NCBI GenBank assembly: GCA_946803715.1
Contig: CAMPET010000242.1
Span: forward strand, 13,995 to 77,994
Direction of reading: 5' to 3'
Source of the DNA: Beroe ovata
Taxonomy: Eukaryota; Ctenophora; Nuda; Beroida; Beroidae
DNA length: 64,000 nt
The notes beneath the pieces were generated by a model, which had not been told where the DNA came from, did no database searches, and worked only from the letters and a program-made list of their open reading frames with translations. The position numbers and the translations under genes were made by a program. Below, piece after piece: positions 1 through 12,125 of this stretch (positions are counted from its first letter, which is position 1; each line of letters starts with the position of its first letter).

Positions 1-18
1 CACACACACACACACACA
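1..18. repeat. CA dinucleotide microsatellite at the window edge
   Basis: The window opens with an uninterrupted CA run, probably continuing beyond the edge. Short TG/CA runs recur nearby (68-82, 2136-2170). The stretch from 19 to about 650 holds no coding region I can support; it is the 5' flank of the septin gene. Confidence 0.9.
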
Positions 19-693
19 GGTACATACCTACACCAAGGAGAGATAATACCTTACAAGAGCTCCTCTCTGTGTGTGTGTGTTTACCTCGTCTTTTCTTCAC
101 TGTGCTGTTACACAGGAAATATTGACGTGTTCGATTTCTGGCACTCACACACAGCAACGTGTTTGTGTGTGTATGTGTTTTTTGGTAGATGTTCGTGAGC
201 TACTCCAGCAGTTTGTTTGCTATTTTGACGCGCTGCACGTCACATAGTGTGCGTTTGCGCGTCTAAAACGTCAGAATTGAGCTATTTTTGTGTTTTATTC
301 CCTCCGTTAGTCCAAGTTACTCTGACTACACGGCTGAAGGACTTGCTGACACCTCTTGCGGTAGTGCCGTCCTTGTTTTAGTTTCTGTCAAGGTTCGTTT
401 ATTAGTTTATTGTTATGCGGGCTTCACTGAACATCCCATGCTATTGTCACTGAGAGGGGTGGGGCAATTTCATGTGATTCTTGGGGTTCAGCCATAAGTT
501 GAATCATGCTTAGATTAAACTGTTTCTTGTCTCGGATCTTATGAGCTATTCATCCTCAAACTTATATTTTTACCCAATAATCTGTGGAGGGATGGGGGGA
601 TAGTATCTTGGCTCTTGCACCTGATATATTACCGGGTTATCCTCACTCGTGTATTTTTGTCAGGAGATCAGTGCATTGGAGAACAGCGCTCTC

Positions 694-3600
694 ATGGAGT
701 CCAGGAAGGAACTCAGATTAGGATCAATCAACTCTCTGCAGCGAAGTGTCCGGCACGTTAAGAGATACAATGTTCTCGTTGTCGGTAAGTTGTCATGGGT
801 GACAGGTCATGGGGGTCTACACTAGTGGACAAACGTGTTTCTGGACAGCTAAACTTGTTTGTGTCTGTATATGAGATATGTGTCTGTATGACATATGTCT
901 GTAATGTGTATGAGAAATGATTTTGCTACTTTAACATGAATAGTAACATACAAATCTATCTGAGCTCTTTATCACAATATCACACTTTGCATGATGATAC
1001 TGATGATTCAAGTGATGATAGTTCACAACTGATTCCGCAACCTGTCATCAGCTCTCTATCTCATCGTTCTAGTCGCAGACTCTCACTTTCATGAGCAAAC
1101 TGCTCACTCTTTAGTCTCTCATCAGCAAACTACTCGCATGTTCTTGCTACTGCAGACAAACACAGACACACAACCATATCATAGCAATACTTTATCAGGG
1201 AAACATGACCCCTATATATAAGCATAATAGACCGATGATGGATTAGTCCCCGATAGTGTTACTAGATGACGTATAATATAGACTAGGATGAGCTGCTCGT
1301 CCTTTGACTTATTGCATATCTGAGAAAGATTTTCCTCGATTTCCCGATGAGCTAGCTCAAAAATTCCTGCGGAGTTGAATTCAATATCAATAAAAAGGCC
1401 CAGTATTTTTTCCTCGTTTGCTCCCTGTAAAATGGTTCTTGGTATAACGTCACTAATTAGAATGAGATAAGGGAGCTAGACACTGTGGCAGTTTTGAACC
1501 AAGCAGACCCACCACAATTAATGGGAATCCCTAGACATGCTAATGGTTGGAATATTAAGCTTAGATTACGGAAATATGGCTGAAACTTAAATTCCACAAC
1601 CAGAGTGAGGAATTTCCTGACTGTATAATGTACTTTCCGTCACAGGCGAGTCGAGACTGGGCAAGTCCACCATCATAGAGCAGTTGTTGCAGACACAGAG
1701 GATATCTCGAGCTAAATGCTCACCGGCAGACAGCAAGGGTGAGTTGAACTGCGAAAACACGTCTCTCTATTCTAATAAATTCGAAGAGAGGTCTCATTTC
1801 AACCTTCAAAAGTTCACGTTTTCTGGTAATATTCTCATCAATTATATCAGTCATCGCCTATTTTCAGTGAGCACATTTGCGTGTAGGAACGAATCAGAGA
1901 TAGAGACAATGCTCCTCAAGCACAAGAGATCGAAACTCGTCTTGTCTCTCATTGAGACTCCTGGCTTTGGCCCAAGTTCCATGGGAACAGACTGGTGAGC
2001 TCAGACTTTCTACTGCCTACACTGTAGTGTGTGTACTTGACTTTTTGTTGGATATAATATAGACACTAGACAGATTGAGACACATGCAATTTGTGTCAAA
2101 TCCTGCTGACATAACCCATATGTGTCAACATATTGTGTGTGTGTGTACTCTCTGTGTGTGTGTGTGTGTCTATGTGCATATAATCCACCAAAATGTTTTA
2201 TCATAACATATGTCAAGCTAGTTTTGAGCGGTAGTGTTGAAAACTCTCTGGATACAAGCAGTGCGGAGAGTGAATATGATATGTGGGGTGTAACTGCGAA
2301 TATACTTTAGTTGTAAAGTAGTTCCTGTACGCGGCATGAGCAAAACTGAAAGACCGTAGTGTTTCTAAACTCGGACTAGGACCTCAGTAGATTGAGCACA
2401 TCTGTCAAAGATACGAATTTTACCGATAAACAGATACCGGTGCACCATGACTAGGGTTGATCCATTTCTGTCCACATTACCTATCCATTTCTGTCCACAT
2501 TATCCTGTCCATGATATGACCCTACCCGTCCACAGTTGGCAGCCAGTTCTGGACGAGATCAAGGGCCGGATCAGCAAGTTCATGTCAGAAGAGAACAGTA
2601 TCAAGAGAAGGGTGGTGGTAGATCATAGAATTCACTGCTGTGTCTACTTCCTTTCCCCCTTTGCCTCAGGGTGAGAATTGAATAACTTGGAATTATTTGT
2701 CAGCTCTAATTCCGTGGTTTATTGAGTTATCATGGTACCTATGCAAATCACGGACTTTCACATTGATTTAACCTCCCAATTCCAGCTTGAGACCAGTTGA
2801 TATCGAGTTTATGAAGAACACGTGCAGATTGGTGAACATAATCCCGGTCATTGCAAAGGTTGACACAATGACAACACAGGAATCGAAGAAACTGAAGATG
2901 AAGGTAGGGATACCACGGATCTTTTCGAGTGATTTGCCACGCCCAGTCGTGTAATTGTGAATATTCATTAACTTGATTTGTTAATTTCAACTTTTCAGAT
3001 TATTGAGGACTGTGAGAAGCACGATATTTCCATCTTCAACCCAGAAATGTTCGATCTTACAGACGTGGTGGGTCTTGAAGTATTCGAAACTATTGAAATA
3101 TTGTATTCCATTTCTCCTGGTTCTACAGCACCCACAGTATTATCTTCTCGAGTCTACTGAATGTCTACTCCAGTATCGTGCTTTTCTCCTCAACCCTCAC
3201 CCTCACCTCTGATCACTTTTCTCCTCTGATCACTCCTCACCTCTGATCACTCCTCACCTCTGATCACTCCTCACCTCAGATCACTCCTCACCTCTCCTCA
3301 CCCTGACTCTGACACCTCCTAGATAGCACCACCGTATACAGTGATTGGCGGTGACGCTGTCGTATATTCGGAAAGTGGACAGAAAATCGGGCGGCAGTAT
3401 CCCTGGGGTTTCGCTGAGGTCAACAACGAAGAGCATTGCGATTACATCACCCTCCACGACATCTTACTCAAGTAAGTAGTCTCCATGACATCTTACTCAA
3501 GTATGTTATCTCCATGACATCTTACTCAAGTAAGTGTATACTCAAGAGAGAACTATAGTTTTTTCAGCATTTCCTCATCTATCATCATTGATAATCAAAT

Positions 3601-4915
3601 GATCCTATTGCATACTCTATTATGGATACTGGATACCCTACCTATCTCTTCTCTATTTGATTGCAATGTTGATAAGTTTATTTTTCTGGGAACTCCATCT
3701 ATCTGTATTCTATCTCACTGGATATATGTTGTCATCAGAACGTGTATAGAAGATTTCATCGAGTACACAAACAACGTCCTATATGAGAACTACAGGATGA
3801 ACCATCTCAAATCACTGGACTTGAATTCATCCATCGATCTCATCGATACGACAGCAGATTTCTCAGAAAAGGAGCGACTCCTCAGGGAGAAACAGTTTGA
3901 GGTTTGTTTGGCTGGGCGTGTACACACTGTACCTATACAATCATTCCTCACCACTCATCTCTATCATTCCTCACCACTCATCGCTATCATTCCTCACCAC
4001 TCATCTATCATTCCTCACCACTCACCACATGTTCACCCGCAGGTGGACAGACTAAAGCGGCATATAGAGCAGATCAGTAAGAGGATGTCAGACAAGGACT
4101 CCCTAGCCGAGGTGTCCGGATCAGATCGAGACTCTATCCTCTCCAGGTGACTATCATAACACCTGCAGTGACTAGCATAACACCTGCAGTGACTATCATA
4201 ACATCTGCAGTGACTATCATAACACCTGCAGTGACTATCATAACACCTGCAGTGACTATCATAACATCTGCTTACTACTATCATAGCACCTGGTGAATAT
4301 CATATCAGTAACACCTGGTGACTATTGTCATAACAGTTAAGAGTTACAAATGGTAAATAATATCTATACCTATTGTCGTTAACATATTACTTCTGCCGAC
4401 AACGCTCCTAGGAATAGATTTTCCGAGAATTGCGACCTGGCTCACGAAACGCAAATAACTCTGCGTAAATTTTATAAAATATTACCCGGGTGGAACTTAT
4501 TAATATAAGTTGTCGCTAAAAATACCCAGCGATAAATATAGCTTCACATACCGAAGCGGCAGTATAAGTATTCGAACCCCTCCTTTCCAACAAGCCATAG
4601 GACTGTTCCATAGGACTGTGTTCTCGCTGTAAGAGCCAAGTTCCCCTTCCCGCCTTAACACTAGCTCTGGGAGCTTAGAACGAGCGTTGCCATAAGCTGC
4701 CACACTCTATTTCCCAACAAGCACGTATTGAAATCAGTTATCACTACTTCGAATAAACACGTCCATGACGTCATAACCAGTAACCACACTGCATGGTATT
4801 ACCCCATCTTTGTTTCAGTACGAGCAGTAATAAGAGCGTGGAAAACTCCAAAGAGAATGGATCTCGGACACAGCAACAGCAGCAGTACATTGTCCCGCCT
4901 GAGTCCACACTCTGA
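694..4915 (+). CDS. Septin-family GTP-binding cytoskeletal protein (10 exons, 380 aa)
   Basis: Exons: 694-784, 1646-1738, 1868-1994, 2536-2670, 2786-2903, 2999-3064, 3323-3471, 3739-3901, 4043-4146, 4819-4915. Septins assemble into filaments at the cortex and division site. The model has a P-loop GESRLGKST at residues 31-39, the switch II motif ETPGFG (91-96), the characteristic NCWQP-like segment read as DCWQP, the G4 motif AKVD (172-175) and the septin-unique GRQYPWG (233-239) followed by TNNVLYENYR. A short predicted coiled coil (about 300-335) precedes a Ser/Gln-rich tail. G1 and G3 differ from the common GxxGLGKS/DTPGFG forms, so this is a divergent septin and I do not assign an orthology group. 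All introns are GT-AG, but the donor after exon 6 (GTGGTG) is weak. A pyrimidine-AG at 651-663 lies 30 nt before the ATG. A possible AATAAA is at 5374-5379. Confidence 0.92.
1305..1440 (+). repeat. Degenerate copy of part of the 545-bp repeat found at 57 kb
   Basis: This part of septin intron 1 can be aligned by eye with the segment of the 56952-58585 tandem unit that includes 57230-57340. Shared blocks include GAG(A)AAGA, TTTCC(C/T)C, ATTTCCC followed by AGCTAGCTC, and a ...TCAATAAAAAGGCC-type block before CAGTATTTTT. The match is imperfect, so this looks like an old dispersed copy of the same family. Confidence 0.55.
3183..3318 (+). repeat. Pyrimidine-rich tandem array in septin intron 6
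   Basis: Repeats of a unit like CTCCTCACCTCTGATCA (about 17 bp, several copies, some imperfect) run almost up to the acceptor at 3322, so they form or replace its polypyrimidine tract. Confidence 0.85.
3452..3535 (+). repeat. Tandem triplication of the exon 7 end and its splice donor
   Basis: The last bases of septin exon 7 plus the donor are present three times with a 29-bp period. GT dinucleotides in donor context (CTCAA followed by GTAAGT, GTATGT, GTAAGT) occur at 3472, 3501 and 3530. Only the first keeps frame with exon 8; use of the second or third retains an in-frame TAG just after CTCAAG. Confidence 0.9.
3944..4022 (+). repeat. Pyrimidine-rich minisatellite in septin intron 8
   Basis: Four copies of a unit containing CATTCCTCACCACTCATC, with small length differences, directly precede the acceptor at 4042. 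Confidence 0.88.
4147..4272 (+). repeat. 21-bp minisatellite starting at the septin intron 9 donor
   Basis: Six consecutive 21-bp units (GTGACTATCATAACACCTGC plus one base, with C/T and T/G variants) begin exactly at the intron donor. Each unit therefore repeats a donor-like GTGACT preceded by CA. Confidence 0.92.
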
Positions 4916-6145
4916 CGACCACAATGACGTGCGCAGTGCACTCACACACTAAAACACTTGCGGAGTGCTCGTTGATGATGTTACACTTGATGAGGTTACA
5001 CTTGATGAGGTTACATGCGCGCAGTCATTGGTGTTGAACTGTTAGTGACTAGAGAATATGAGATAGCCGCTTGATTACTGTTGAGTAGGTGATCAAGTAT
5101 ATGGATTGAAGTTGACTCGCAGTTGTCATTGTGAAACATTAAAAGAGTGTTTGTATTGGATGGCTGACAGCCATGAGCCATATCGCACTCAAGATACAGT
5201 CTGTCTTCATCTCGGTGGTTTGACGGGACTGTTCCATTCATAGACTTTTTCATAGACAGTTTTAGGGAGATTTTGTAAGAATGCGGTCAGCACAAACAGG
5301 AAGACAGCTTGTAACTGAGGAGGAGAGATGCAAAGATGTAATTGATGGTTGATCTGATTGATGAAAACTGATCAATAAATAATCTTCAAAGTCAGGTTAA
5401 TCAACACTAGATTTCATTTTAATGTTTCTTACTGGCTAGTTCGTTAATCAAGGTACAGATCATGATTATAGCGTGTGTGGAACAACGGTCTCTCCTGAAC
5501 AGATATCCCCTTGGTCTGATCTAATGAACTAGAAGACAATGTTTCATGTTTAGTTTCATATTTTAGGAGAAGCATGGACAATATTATGATATTACGTTTT
5601 GCTAAAATTTATTACTGAAGGTATTACTACAAGTATTTCATTTTCACTTTCGTAAATCCAACGAAATTCGTAGGATTTGGAATTGTTCGTTTTCGTTGTA
5701 AATAAAAGTGAGAAGTGACTTGTAGTTGTAAAACTCGTCCACTTTCAGTTTCAACTCCATGTGATACTGATTGTCATTGCGAATGCGACATTGCATGTGC
5801 CAGTGTAAAATCACTACCAGTACCATGGCCAAATCAAATACTAGTACAATCAAGTACAATATCTCAATACATTTTCTTAGTAAATTTCCTGGTAAACGCA
5901 TCCGCGAAACACTCTTTACTCGATTGTTTTGATCCCGTGATGTATCGTCAAGCAGAGTTATATTTCGGGGAAAATTGCAGATATCAAATCAAAATAAGCA
6001 TTCTATATCTTATCATTCTATATCTTAGCATACTATATCTTAGCATACTATATCTTATCATTGGCACTTGACTTTCAGTTGTGCGTGTCATAATCATATC
6101 TACCACTTTCGTCTTGGATTTGAGCGTGTTTTATTCGATTTCGCA
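4916..6145. other. Intergenic region between septin and the SVOP-like gene
   Basis: No coding region could be supported. It contains the septin 3' flank with AATAAA at 5374-5379 and, at 6001-6060, four copies of a 15-bp AT-rich unit (TACTATATCTTAGCA type). A pyrimidine-AG at 6065-6078 is a candidate acceptor for the next gene. Confidence 0.7.
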
Positions 6146-7636
6146 ATGGAACTGCCAGAGAACGGTCGATTGAGGAACGATCGTGAGACATCCCAATCCC
6201 AGTGCAACCATACACCGGATGGGGTGGATGGACGGCGGGATGGGGAAGCCGAAGATCAGCAAATAGACGTGAGCGTGGCGATAGACAATGCAGGATGTGG
6301 GCTAGGAACTCTTCTTTACACCATCGGACCGTTCATTTTCTGTGCAGGATACGGGGCGAATATAATCATCATGGGAATTATAAACCCGATAGTTAGATGT
6401 GAGTGGAGTGTCTCTGTGTTTTATATGTCGCTCCTAAACTGCATCAACTTCATCACCTACATGGTGTTCTCTTTCCTGACTGCCCCTTGGGGCGACCGGT
6501 ACGGTAGAAAGCCCATCGCTCTAGTCGGAGCTATAGGAATGACTCTGAGCGGAGTTGCGTGCGTTCTCACTCCGAATTACTGGTATTTTTTCACCATGCG
6601 AGCTATGATTGGTATTTTCCAGGGCATCGGCGGGGCCCCTGGGCCAGTGCTCAGTGCTGAGATATCTCCCACGAAATACAGAGCTCTTGCCTCTTCGGGC
6701 CACTCTCTAGCGTATGGAGTAGGTGTGGTCGTGACCAGCCTGATAGCGAATCTTACTCTAATCGAGTATGGCTGGAGGATCTTCATATTGACCACTGCAT
6801 TGGCATTTTCACCCTCTATTCTCTTTTTAGCAATCGCAGATGAGTCACCCAGATACTGCTACCATCAAGGAGAAACTATCAAGGCAGAACAGTCCCTCAA
6901 AAAGATCTACAAACTGAATTGTAAGACAAACTACAACTTTACACTTAAACCACCAGAGGATCCGCCCACTGTTGCTGATCATGATAACCCTGAGTCATTT
7001 TCTGTCAAGAGAATTTGTGACGTCATACGGAACTCTGACAACCTTCGGAACACATTCCTTCTACTGATTATTGGATACACCACATATCTCAGCTACCCTC
7101 TGTTTGTTTTCTCTGTGCCTAGGATCATCAATGGTGGCTACTGTGCTGACAAAAATGCAACACTGGAGGTAAAGTGCACATACGAACTGGGTTCACTGGT
7201 GAACATTGTGGTAGTCAACATTGCTGAACCGATAGGTTTGATAGCTTCATTGATAGCGTTAGAGAAATTGGGACGAATCAAGGTTTTCTCATTTTTGGGA
7301 ATCGTAGCTGTTGTTTTAATCGTACCCATGTATTTCTGCTTTCATCCCTATTTCCTTTCGGCACTCCTCTTTTCGGCATATCCTGCAGTCGGTACAATAG
7401 CACTAGCTCCAATTGTCTTGACGACTGAGCTCATGCCAACATCAATCAGATCTACAATGACATCATTGGTAATCGGATCGTCAGAACTTGGGGCAATATC
7501 TGGACTATTTGCAAATGACTACGTTTTTCAGTCTGGGGCACGAGTAACATTTGCGATTATTCAAGTCATGGTGGTAATTTTCACAGTTTCAGTGTTCATG
7601 CTGAAAAGAGAAACTCGAGGAGCGTATCTTGCTTGA
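6146..7636 (+). CDS. SV2/SVOP-like major facilitator superfamily transporter (intronless, 496 aa)
   Basis: A 12-helix-type membrane transporter with one uninterrupted reading frame. Helix 1 starts near residue 57. A CEW motif in the first luminal loop is followed by the MFS signature GDRYGRKP near residue 115 and a second-half signature ESPRY near residue 232, the position where SVOP/SV2 proteins carry PESARY. The N-terminal 45 residues are polar and presumably cytosolic. The large central loop is followed by a second block of hydrophobic helices to the C-terminus. Resemblance is best to the SV2/SVOP branch by eye; an organic cation/anion (SLC22) carrier is the alternative. The substrate cannot be told. 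The first in-frame ATG after a candidate acceptor (6078) is taken as the start, with an intervening 67-nt leader. Confidence 0.83.
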   Translation: MELPENGRLRNDRETSQSQCNHTPDGVDGRRDGEAEDQQIDVSVAIDNAGCGLGTLLYTIGPFIFCAGYGANIIIMGIINPIVRCEWSVSVFYMSLLNCINFITYMVFSFLTAPWGDRYGRKPIALVGAIGMTLSGVACVLTPNYWYFFTMRAMIGIFQGIGGAPGPVLSAEISPTKYRALASSGHSLAYGVGVVVTSLIANLTLIEYGWRIFILTTALAFSPSILFLAIADESPRYCYHQGETIKAEQSLKKIYKLNCKTNYNFTLKPPEDPPTVADHDNPESFSVKRICDVIRNSDNLRNTFLLLIIGYTTYLSYPLFVFSVPRIINGGYCADKNATLEVKCTYELGSLVNIVVVNIAEPIGLIASLIALEKLGRIKVFSFLGIVAVVLIVPMYFCFHPYFLSALLFSAYPAVGTIALAPIVLTTELMPTSIRSTMTSLVIGSSELGAISGLFANDYVFQSGARVTFAIIQVMVVIFTVSVFMLKRETRGAYLA

Positions 7637-8654
7637 CCCGACATGCTTCGACTACTCAACGTGGAGTGGGATCCTAAGACAAAATAGGGAGTTCGGTCCG
7701 TACTCCGTGGTCGGTAATGCAGGTTATTCAAGTGGGTGTGTGATATTCTTCTTTTTTGCGCTTTTTTACCTCGAAAATATCTTACAAATTTAGCAATGAT
7801 TAGTAAACAGATTACAAAGTTATTTACTTGAATCCTCAGCGTCTCAATGCGTGAATAGAAATGCGAGCGAAAGTGAAGAAAGTAGAACAATTGTGCGACT
7901 CAAGCCGAGATATCATGTGTTTAGTTCTAGATAATGCGTGATGTAAACGTACGTGCGCGGATGTACTTTCTACATAAATTTCACAGATTTTGAAGGGCGA
8001 CGTTGTTAGTGGAGTACACTGCGCGCGTCCCAGGTCGATTAGTTGCTATTTCAGTTCCTTATTTTTGAGAGGCCTGGTGCGCTTAGGAGCAATGTAAACA
8101 CTTTTATTTGGGCTCAATATATGACAAATTCATAGCTTCAAGCTTACAAAATCATAATTACAAAAGAATATTGCCTTTTTCATATCTGCAAGGAATGGCA
8201 GCGTACAAATTTGTATTTCACGAAAATAATCGGCAATATGAAGATTGAAATGATCATAACACAAAGCTCAATCAAGAGACTTTGAAAAATCGTTAAAAAC
8301 TATGTATATAGTAAGTATATTTATATTGATAACACAGCACCATTGATTCAATGCAATGAACAATAAAAATGTTGTTAACAATTAACGTGTGCGTCATATG
8401 TAAATGAAGATCATAGTATCAGCTAGACGCTAATATCCATACCAGTGACAACCATCAACATCAATCTACCAGTGATGAAGCATTCCCATATCCAATTCAA
8501 GCATCAAAACTAAATTTCTTTGACTTTGCACGCAATTTGTTTTTATTTGTACAAAATAAAGTGTGCCCAAAACGAAAAAAAACAAAAATTTCTAATACGA
8601 TAGCTGATGCATTGAAATCCTATAAGCACGGAAAAGAATCCACCCCCTTCAATC
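7637..8654. other. Intergenic region between convergent genes
   Basis: This is the 3' flank of the SVOP-like gene and of ARP2, which converge here. No coding region seen. On the minus strand an AATAAA (forward TTTATT, 8542-8547) lies 108 nt after the ARP2 stop and is the probable ARP2 poly(A) signal. A forward AATAAA is also present near 8556. Confidence 0.7.
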
Positions 8655-11025
8655 CTAAGAAATTCCAATTTTTTCTAAGACCCTCAATCCCTGTTCTTCA
8701 TATTCAGATTTCGTCATCCAGAATGCGTTGTTATTCTTCATGATGTCCGCCAAAACGCTTCCACCATCGAAAACTAGATGTTTTCTCCTTGGCGGGTCCT
8801 CAATGCGGATCTTGAATTTCTGGAACAGAAAATAGAAAACATTGTTCACTACTATATAACAACACAAACACGACCGCATCACACTGACACCACCACAAAA
8901 GACTGACACCACTAATCTATTACCCAGACACCACGTACACTGACACCACGAAACACTGACACCACCACAATAACTGACACCACTACCTTGACACCACTAC
9001 TTACGCTGAGCCGTGAGGTGTCACCCTTGAGGACTCTCTCCAGGTAAAGCTGCTTGATTTCTCTCTCGAGGCGGGATGGTAGTCCAGGATACATGGTACT
9101 ACCACCGGATAGAACTATGTGCTTGTACAGGTCAGATCTGGTATCTACATCAGCAGCCTGGCCAGAGATAATGACTTAATGAGAGATAATTAATGAGAGA
9201 TAATGTGAATTTATGTGGCACGAGTAAATATCACTCGAAATATCACTGTTATAGAGGGTAATCATGATTTGCGAAATTGGCACCCCGCATTCTCAGCCCT
9301 ATCATACCTGAATAGTGTTGAAGAGCAGTTCAGCAACCCCTGTCTCGTCTCTGCCGAGCAGATGGGGCTGGAAAATAGCCTCGGGGGCACTGAACCGCTC
9401 AGCGCCCATCTTGATCACCCGCCCATCTGGCAGCGTGTAGGATTCCACTCCGAATGTTGTGTCGTTAGCAAGTGTTTCTTCTTGTTTGATGTCATACGCA
9501 ACAAAACACAGCTTCTCCTTGATCTCACGTACAGTGTCGAAGTCAGCAGTGTGGTTGAACGCATAGCCTCGTAATAGGAGGAGCTGAGGAAGAGCTTTGT
9601 TAATGAGACCGTTCATCTGACGCTCACGCCTCATATGTCAAATACAGACACATTCACGCAGAGTGCATACACGTACTGACACACATCACAAATATGTACA
9701 CAAACGTTATGGTGACAATTGTGACATATTATCGAGAGGAGATGCCTACACGACTTTTGTCTTCGTGTACGTGTGTGATATAGCAACATACAAACACAAA
9801 CACACAGTTCCTATAGAGCACATGCATCCATATACATTCCGAATTCATTAATGAGTAGTTGATACAGATTGGGGGATCGAGAATAAGTAATCTCCATTAT
9901 GCTGGTATATCAGCATGGTAATTTACAAAAAATTCCGTAAAAATATAAATCTGACGACTTAACATGAGGATAGCACGCTGACAGTGAATCACCTTGATCA
10001 AGTATCGGGTGATATCTCGTCCAGCAATGTCCAGTCTCCGAGTGAGATGAGTGAGAGCGAAGCCATCGTAAACAGGACAGATATGTGTCACACCGTCACC
10101 TGAGTCTATCACCACTCCCGTCAACAAACCTGTGAGTTGTGATCATTCCTAACTCAAAGTTTGTGACATCATAAGATCTACAATGGCACAGCTACAATGT
10201 TTGCAATGTTTGGAGCATCATGCTGAGAACAGAAACACAGAGAGTGCATATCTTAACTCTATCATTTTGTTTGTTTATAAAACTCTAATAAATCTTTGTT
10301 TTCCTTGCACTTACCTTGAGCATAGAGTGTGAGAACAGCTTGTATTGAGATGTAAACACCTTTAAAACCATATTCTTCAAACATTATCTGAAAAAACAAC
10401 CAATATGAATATATTTATGGGATAATTGATCAAAAGTAACATCAATTATTGCTAGAAGATCCGTCATATAATATACCTCTATCATTTTTTCTCTGTTTGT
10501 CTTAGGATTTAGAGGTGGTTCAGTTAATAAAACTTTGCATGAACTGGGATCTAACTGCATCTTGTCATGAAAAGTGTAGTTCCAAAGATGCCTCATGTCA
10601 TCCCATGAGCGCACTACTCCATTTTCCATGGGGTAGTTTATTTCAAGCATCTGCCTACATAATGCAGCTTCCTCTCCTATCATCAGATCCTGTTTTTTGG
10701 AGAGTTACATCAGAAAACTTCTGGGATTTAACCCAAATCAACACAAGCACAAGAATTCAAATCATGATTACCTTAACTTCAATATTGCCAACTTTTGCTT
10801 GGGATCTAATGATGGGTCGACCCACCATTGCAGGGAAAACATGTTCAGGAAAGTTCTTACCTGCATGCCCACACTTCACATACTGCAAGTTGAATGGAAT
10901 TAGTGTAAGTTTGAGGTTTGGTGGTGAGTAAAGATCAATATAAATAAGGAGCAGGGGCTTATGTTTTGATCACTTACTCCTGTCCCATTATCTGATACAA
11001 TAACATGATTCCCCTCATCATCCAT
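8655..11025 (-). CDS. ACTR2: Actin-related protein 2, Arp2/3 complex subunit (8 exons, 391 aa)
   Basis: Exons, in gene order on the minus strand: 11025-10978, 10882-10772, 10689-10477, 10387-10315, 10129-9993, 9583-9308, 9157-9005, 8819-8655. Arp2 is one of the two actin-like subunits that template branched actin filaments. The protein starts [16 protein letters not shown] and shows the phosphate-binding loop DNGTGYVKCG, the conserved [14 protein letters not shown] and NYPMENGVV segments, [18 protein letters not shown] (phosphate loop 2), [11 protein letters not shown], the [19 protein letters not shown] block, and a C-terminus ending EKIGIS. Length is close to the usual 394. All introns are GT-AG and all phases join correctly. 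On the minus strand a TAG acceptor lies only 3 nt before the ATG. Orthology is unambiguous by eye. Confidence 0.97.
8880..8998. repeat. Short tandem array GACACCAC in the last ARP2 intron
   Basis: Irregular repeats of (ACT)GACACCACCACAA-type units fill much of intron 7 of ARP2 and end next to its donor (forward ACTTAC, 8999-9004). Confidence 0.8.
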
Positions 11026-11639
11026 CACCTATGAGATAAATCTGAGTATAAATATTTGCTGAATCACAAAACTAGAGGCAGACAGTACTACGTCAACCTA
11101 AAGAATTTGACTCATGGCTGTCTAAACATAATTCCTATTCATTTGTGAACATCACAGAGTTCACTGAAGGTATGAATAAATAAGAGTCACATCAGTAATA
11201 TTGAATGCTACAGATCAAAGTTCATTGTAGTATCCTGTGTCAATTGGATAATCTCCAGGTGAATTAGAATGAGTAGAGGTGTCAAGTAATGAGACATTTA
11301 AACTATTTAGAATACTACCCATTTTAGTTTGTCAATCGATAGAATATTCGATGATAGAACCTGTCAAGAATTTCGATTTGCTTGCATCAGCAGTTTAGCA
11401 ACGCTAGACAAATTATAGTTAAATAATGATAACATGAACATTCGAGTGGGATGTAAATCGCATAAAAAATTATATTTGAAATTTAAATTTCCAATTGTGA
11501 ATTGAGTCAACGAAGCTGCGCGCCCGTCCCTCAGTTTGCTGTGGACTGAAATTCCGTAAAAATCACGGAGTCGCGCAGTGATTTTTTCCTTGCTTGAAGT
11601 GTTTAATTGAAAAAATGATTCGCTGGCCCTCGTGAGCAT

Positions 11640-12125
11640 TGTAGTGCTATTTCCGCAACCGTTGCGGCGGGGCGCCGCGCAAAAGTAATTTTTGCAATCG
11701 TAATCAAGCTAGGGTCGAGTTGCGCGGTTTTGATTCTACAAACGTTAGTGTGGTGCGCAAAAGTTATTCTACGCGCCGCGCCGCCCGCAGTGCAAGTGTA
11801 ATAAATATCAGTTTACGCGCGGCGCTCGTGAAGCGAAATTTTTGACATTTGACATGATTTTGGCTGTCGATGATAGCCCCTGTCGAGAATATCATTGCGC
11901 GCGCGCCGCAACTTATTCTCAGACAGGCCTCGCTGGCGCTCGCTTGTCGGACGATGCAATGCCAGACCGCTGATGCAAGCCGCGAAGCGGCTTGCGTCTG
12001 TCTGAGATCAATAAGTTTGCGCCGCGCGCAACGAAATTCTCGACAGGGTCTATCATCAATCGACAAGCGCTCGCCGCTTCGCGGCTCGCGTCAGCTGGGC
12101 CTAGCATCGCCAGGCTGACATGATT
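11640..12125. repeat. GC-rich dispersed repeat, copy 1
   Basis: A strongly GC-rich, CpG-rich block (many CGCGCGC runs) in otherwise AT-rich DNA. It shares the block ATGCCAGACCGCTGATGCAA and the block ACGAAATTCTCGACAGGGTC with 28574-28660, so both are copies of one family. It contains nested inverted repeats such as GCCGCGAAGCGGC. It lies between the divergent ARP2 and FAM32A genes. The remaining sequence from 11026 to 12674 has no gene I can support. Confidence 0.75.

Noticed and set aside
6068-6145. N-terminal extension of the SVOP-like frame
   Set aside because: It has no ATG before 6146 and contains a probable splice acceptor at 6078, so it is more likely leader or intron sequence.
11870-12118. 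Frames on both strands inside the GC-rich block
   Set aside because: GC-rich DNA gives long frames by chance; no domain, and the block is a dispersed repeat.
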